Below are positions 60,351 through 64,000 of a DNA stretch of 64,000 bases, piece after piece. Under the pieces are notes generated by a model, which was not told the origin of the DNA, ran no database searches, and worked only from the letters and a program-made list of their open reading frames with translations. Every line of letters starts with the position of its first letter. The first letter of the stretch is position 1. The stretch is from Cyanophora paradoxa (lineage: Eukaryota; Glaucocystophyceae; Cyanophorales; Cyanophoraceae). The position numbers were made by a program, and so were the translations under genes. The stretch spans positions 124,001 through 188,000 of the forward strand of contig QPMI01000165.1 of assembly GCA_004431415.1 (NCBI GenBank), in the 5' to 3' direction.

Positions 60351-60478
60351 CTTCACCACCTCTCCACCACGCAGGTCCCGCACTGCATGAACTGCAGGAA
60401 GGAGTGGTCGCCCGAGTTCCTCGACACCGTGACGACTAAGGCCTTCCGTGAAGGCCCCCTGAAGCAGAAGCGCCTCAC
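60351..60478 (+). pseudogene. Second part of the giant-virus 'CSVC...CMNC' zinc protein
   Basis: HLSTTQVPHCMNCRKEWSPE, FLDTVTTKAFREGPLKQKR. This is the 'YLLST...PHCMNC...W..EF......K.FR...LK..R' block that in the family directly follows the ACR.C motif. It resumes almost exactly where 30678-30810 stops. Cut again after LKQKR, where the family would continue. Confidence 0.65.
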
Positions 60479-60493
60479 CGTCAGCGCTACTAG

Positions 60494-60826
60494 CTACTTT
60501 CGCGTCCCCTTCTTCCTCTTCCCCCCCTTCTTCGTCACCGACGGCTTCGTGCCCGTCTCCTCCTCCTCCTCCGCCTCCGCCTCCACCCCGCCCGCCGCTG
60601 CCGCCCCTGCTTCCACCCCTACCGCCCCCACCGCCGCGGCGGTGGCGGCGGTCACGGGGAGCCCCGCCTCCGCCGCCGCGGCGACCATGGACGCCGCCAT
60701 CTCGTCGCCCTCCGGCCCCGCCATCTCCCGCTCCACCAGGGTCCGCACGTCGTCTGCAAACCCGCTTGAGAGCAGCTTCCCGATGGCCGCGGGGCCCGGG
60801 AGGCCGCCGGAGAGCGCGGTCGCCAT
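60494..60826 (-). CDS. Ala/Glu/Lys-rich viral protein, 110 residues or more
   Basis: MATALSGGLPGPAAIGKLLS, SGFADDVRTLVEREMAGPEG, then acidic run and basic end KKGGKRKKGTRK. The frame is open upstream to about 61020 and might add a hydrophobic N-terminus (VPFFVAAVVVVAEA). Confidence 0.4.
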   Translation of the reverse strand: MATALSGGLPGPAAIGKLLSSGFADDVRTLVEREMAGPEGDEMAASMVAAAAEAGLPVTAATAAAVGAVGVEAGAAAAGGVEAEAEEEEETGTKPSVTKKGGKRKKGTRK

Positions 60827-61078
60827 CTCGGGGGAGGCCGCAGGGGGAAGCGGGGCGGCGGCAGGCGGGGCGGCGGCGCGGCGGGGGCGGCGGGTCGACG
60901 GCCGGCGGCGGCGGCAGCGCTGGCGGCCCGCCGGCGCCGGCCGCGGCCGCCTCGACGGCGGGGGCGCCTCTGCAACGACGACGACGGCGGCAACAAAGAA
61001 GGGGACCGTCAGCGTCGTGTTCTAGCTCGTTCAGGCGCCCCCCCCTTTTGTGATAGCCGTGATTGTGCACAAAAGAGC

Positions 61079-61245
61079 ATGGCGTCGTCCTCCGCCGGCG
61101 GCGGCCGGCTCGAAGCCTGGCTCAGGCAGCTGGCGGACCCTAGGGAGCCGAAGCTCGAACTGCTGGCGACGTACGTCGGGGGCCCCCGCAGCAACCCCGG
61201 CGAGCGGATACGGCTTGGGCTGACGACTGAGGCCTGGGCCCGGGC
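61079..61245 (+). pseudogene. N-terminal fragment of an unrecognised protein
   Basis: MASSSAGGGRLEAWLRQLAD, PREPKLELLATYVGGPRSNP, IRLGLTTEAWAR, then antisense of the F-box gene from about 61245. Confidence 0.35.
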
Positions 61246-61507
61246 GCAGGACGTCGCGCGCGCGCAGGTGCGGCAGCGGCGCGCTCGCCTCGCGCGCGGC
61301 CGCCTCGATGGCGTCCAGCACGGCCGGGTTGGAGGCGAGGCGCCGGCACGCGAGCCGGGCACGCGCCCACTCGCGCAGGATGGGCGCCTTGTGCTCCCCG
61401 GCCCAGGCCTCGTGCAGGCGCCGGCACACTAGTACGACGCTCGCGAGGTCGCGCGGGTCCAGGCGGCCGAGGATGCACGCGAGGAGCTCGTCGGGGAGGG
61501 AGTTCAT
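61246..61507 (-). CDS. F-box protein, N-terminal part
   Basis: MNSLPDELLACILGRLDPRD, LASVVLVCRRLHEAWAGEHK, LREWARARLACRRLASNPAV: a clear F-box at residues 3-45. Giant viruses of algae and amoebae often encode F-box proteins that redirect host SCF ligases. Sequence continues to 61031 only as the complement of another fragment. Confidence 0.6.
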
Positions 61508-61541
61508 GGCGCGCGGTGGCGGCGCCGGCGGTCGGACCGGA

Positions 61542-62145
61542 TCGATGGGGGGTACAGTTATATTTTATCTACAGAATACTCTACCCCGCGACCGAAAGCG
61601 GATGGACGAATACAGTCGCGCCATCGTAGCGAGCCTTCCGCGCCGGTACCAAGCCGGCGCAAATGCGCTGTATGTGCCACCCGGCGAGGTCGACCGGAGC
61701 GTCTCGGGCGTGCAATTCATGGAAGAGCGCGAAACGAATTGGAGAGGATGGCTCATTAGTGGTTCGGACAGCTATAGGGTTCCTGTGGTCGGAAAGCTCT
61801 CGGCATGGCCAGCGGGCCCCTCGAGTTTGAGCTCCGAAGACTGGATGCACCTAAATGACACGGTGACAGGGCTTGTCATTCAGCAGAGGGCCTTCGGTTA
61901 CAGTGCCAGGTATCCAGTTGCAGCACGCCCCATCATGTGGACCGTGCTGAAGCAGGCGCATCCAAGGGCACAGGGCGCGCTTAGCAGACTAGGCGAGTCC
62001 CCGCTCGAGGGGCCATTGGTCTGGATTGAAATCATCATGGAGGATGCGGGCCCCTCCATCAAAAGGCTTATCCAGGACAGGCAGATCAGCCTTGCTTCAT
62101 CAGAGGGCACTGGAAGGGACCTCATGAGGAGCCTGGTGAGACGAT
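61542..62145 (+). CDS. Hypothetical viral protein, about 200 residues, C-terminus cut
   Basis: From the Met near 61542: MGGTVIFYLQNTLPRDRKRM, IVASLPRRYQAGANALYVPP, GWLISGSDSYRVPVVGKLSA, IMWTVLKQAHPRAQGALSRL, LVWIEIIMEDAGPSIKRLIQ. GC is visibly lower than the flanks. Unbroken, unrecognised; ends in antisense cysteine-rich repeats. Confidence 0.5.
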
Positions 62146-62690
62146 GGCCCCCTCCACACATCCGTTGAGCGGGCTGGAGCCCGGGGGGCAGCCGTTGGCA
62201 CACGTGCCGTCCGTGGAGCAGATGGGCTTCCCCTGCCCCTCCGTGCACCCGTTCAGGGGGCTGGATCCGGGGGGGCAGCCGTTGGCACACCTGCCGTCGG
62301 TCGAGCAGATGGGCCCCTCGGCGCATCCACTTAGGGGGCTGGAGCCGGGGGGGCAGCCGTTGGAACACCTGCCGTCTGTGGAGCAGATGGGCTTCCCCTG
62401 CCCCTCTGCACACCCGTTCACGGGGCTGGAGCCGGGGGGGCAGCTGTTGGCGCACCTACCGTCGGTGGAGCAAACCGGTTTTCCCTGCCCCTCTGTGCAC
62501 CCGTTCAGGGGGCTGGAGCCCGGGGGGCAGCCGTTGGCACACCTGCCGTCGGTTGAGCAAATGGGCTTCCCCTGTCCCTCTGCACACCCATTCACGGGGC
62601 TGGAGCCCGGGGGGCAGCCGTTGGTGCACATGCCGTCGCATGTTGATTGTCTGTCGCCCAGCGCTGAAAAAAAGTCGCACGTACACCTAG
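62146..62690 (-). CDS. Cysteine-rich repeat protein, type 1, six near-identical units
   Basis: Units of 27-30 residues, CANGCPPGSSPLNGCTEGQG then KPICSTDG, nearly identical at DNA level (about 90-bp period), so recently amplified. The upper end near 62690 gives CDGMCTNGCPPG after a non-repeat stretch, 3 bp from the transposase stop. The lower end joins the 61542 gene. Confidence 0.6.
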
Positions 62691-63721
62691 GACCGCCACT
62701 TGATCCGCTCCTGCAGGTCGCGTTCGTCGTCGATCGAGACGCCGCCCCCGTGCCACCGCCTGAGGATCTCGAGGGCCGGCCCGTCGTAGTAGCCGCTGGC
62801 CAGCACGGAGCGCCGGACGTCGCGCGCTGTCACGCGGCTGAAGGCGTCGTGGACCGCCAGCGAGACGTTCAGGCGCCGCCGCCGCATCAGGGCGGAGATC
62901 CTGCGCTTCACCTTGCCGAAGATGCGCTCGATCGGGTTGAACTGCGGCGAGTAGGGGGGCACGTAGTCCAGGGGGCTCGTCTGCTTGCCGTGGCGGTCAA
63001 GCCGCGGGCGGGGGTCCCGCCCCAGGAGGACGCGGGCGAGCTCCGGGATCGCCGGGTCGTTGGGGTTCGCCGCCGCCCTCGCCGGGATGCCCCCCACGAT
63101 CCCGTTCCAGTTGGCCTTCTTGTCGTGGTAGGAGGCCCCGTCCATGATCAGCACCTTCCCCTCGACGAACGACTGCGGGAGGACGCTCGCGATGAAGTCC
63201 CTGAACCACGGCTTCGTCTTGCTCACGGGGTACCCGTAGTTGTCCTCCTTGTGTATCAGGAGGCGGGCCTTGCCCCTGCTCCAGCGCCGGTCGCGGCGGC
63301 CCGGCCTCGCCGCCTTCTGCCGCGACGCTGGGCTCATCCACTCGAACGGTTCTTTCTCCAGGAACATCTCCACCATCATCTTCCTGTCCATTTCGTCCAG
63401 CCGTTCGTCGGGGTCCGGGTTGCCCTCCTCTCCCCCCCTTGCGTGCTTCTTCACCCACATCATGGAGAGGAACTTCCGGACGTTGCCGATCGGGAACGGC
63501 CGCCCCGGCCGCCTCTTTCTCAGCTGCTGCAGCACCCATTCGCGGTTATTCCGTGCCCACCCCGTCACCACCGCCGCCTGCCCGGCGTCCTCGGAGGGGG
63601 GCTGGGGCACATTCTGTGGCTTCACCTCATCCCCGCTGCCGGTGCCGGCGCCTACATGCTCCCCGACAAGACCGCCGTCGCTCCTGTTCCGGTTTGCCAC
63701 CGGCACCTCAAGTTCTGCCAT
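62687..63721 (-). mobile_element. IS630/Tc1-mariner-like DDE transposase, 344 residues, intact frame
   Basis: MAELEVPVANRNRSDGGLVG (ATG 63721). Core: VLIMDGASYHDKKANWNGIV (second Asp) and VPPYSPQFNPIERIFGKVKR (catalytic Glu in the YSP..NPIE block), with an N-terminal helical region (REWVLQQLRKRRPGRPFPIG) as DNA-binding part. The first Asp is less clear; the KED before NYGYPVSK is a candidate. No terminal inverted repeats or target duplication were found beside it. Such genes occur in several giant viruses. Confidence 0.7.
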
Positions 63722-63748
63722 GGCATATCCTCCCTCACTTTCTCACAG

Positions 63749-63918
63749 GTAAAGGGCGCTGCTGTCCTGGCCACGTTGGAGGCCGCCCTGGCACGTGTTC
63801 GCAAGGTCGACATCCACGGGCGCACGTGGATCTCTGCGTTGGACTGGTGCGCGGAGATTGCAGGCGGAGAGCACACAAACCCTTCGAAGATCTGGCACGA
63901 CATGAAGGACAAGGTGAA
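63749..63918 (+). CDS. BRO-N/KilA-like DNA-binding exon, gene continues beyond window
   Basis: The exon follows TTTCTCACAG and ends before GTGAGTGAAG, so both splice sites look canonical. It encodes VKGAAVLATLEAALARVRKV, DIHGRTWISALDWCAEIAGG and NPSKIWHDMKDKVK. 'G..WIS..D.....GG..NPSK.W..MK.K' resembles the BRO-N domain of viral antirepressor-like proteins. A short upstream exon would lie near 63719, antisense to the transposase start. Confidence 0.45.
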
Positions 63919-64000
63919 GGTGAGTGAAGTTTCATGTATCCCCCTCAAGTACCTAGGAGCCCGGTCGAGGCGACCTAACTTTTTAGAAGACACTTAGCAG

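Noticed and set aside
62144..63997. 617-codon plus-strand frame
   Set aside because: Antisense shadow of the cysteine-rich repeats and transposase; only the last exon (63749-63918) looks coding.

Overview
This is a GC-rich eukaryotic window with two very different halves. From 1 to about 22.8 kb it holds ordinary, intron-dense nuclear genes of a probably photosynthetic protist. They are a TmcB-like multi-pass membrane protein, a RidA-family enamine deaminase, a proline-rich two-helix membrane protein, a pheophorbide-a-oxygenase-like Rieske protein, an F-box/LRR protein and the tail of an AAK1-like kinase. Introns are 50-140 bp and include GC-AG as well as GT-AG sites. The plastid-type Rieske oxygenase and the splice-site usage suggest a GC-rich alga, for example a haptophyte or pelagophyte. 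The species cannot be named from this sequence.

About 2.93 kb (14307-17245: 5' two-thirds of the Rieske gene, shared upstream region, first half of the F-box gene) is repeated in direct orientation at 19841-22764. The left edge of the second copy cuts into the AAK1-like kinase. The right edge runs into a possible SNM1/DCLRE1 nuclease C-terminus, and virus-like sequence follows directly.

From about 23.1 kb to the end the content is that of a large DNA virus of Nucleocytoviricota. It includes a double-jelly-roll major capsid protein segment, a RuvC/A22-type Holliday junction resolvase, D5-type primase/helicase pieces, a YqaJ/PD-(D/E)XK nuclease, the giant-virus 'CSVC...CMNC' zinc protein, a SprT-like protease and tail-fibre-like LGVTG repeats. 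There are also cysteine-rich repeat proteins, a half-size aquaporin, a SET-domain gene, an IS630/Tc1-like transposase and a BRO-N-like exon. GC content looks close to that of the host, and several genes carry short spliceosomal-type introns.

The virus-like half is a patchwork. Many genes are present only as halves or internal segments, joined abruptly to unrelated segments, often with a strand switch. Examples are a capsid segment fused in frame to a PLP aminotransferase, the two complementary parts of one zinc protein 29.5 kb apart, and a phosphodiesterase whose N- and C-terminal parts lie in opposite orientation 1.3 kb apart. Other neighbours look undisturbed, such as convergent genes sharing a CTAG at their stops. 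The best reading is a degraded or rearranged endogenous giant virus, or a heavily reshuffled viral genome. Chimeric amplification or assembly error must be excluded first.

At 36.1-37.8 kb is the most distinctive non-coding feature: a repeated inverted element. Each arm has a TATA-like box exactly 22 nt before a conserved CTTGTGAGAACA block, two arms face each other across 71 bp, and the element brackets a 780-bp segment in inverted orientation.
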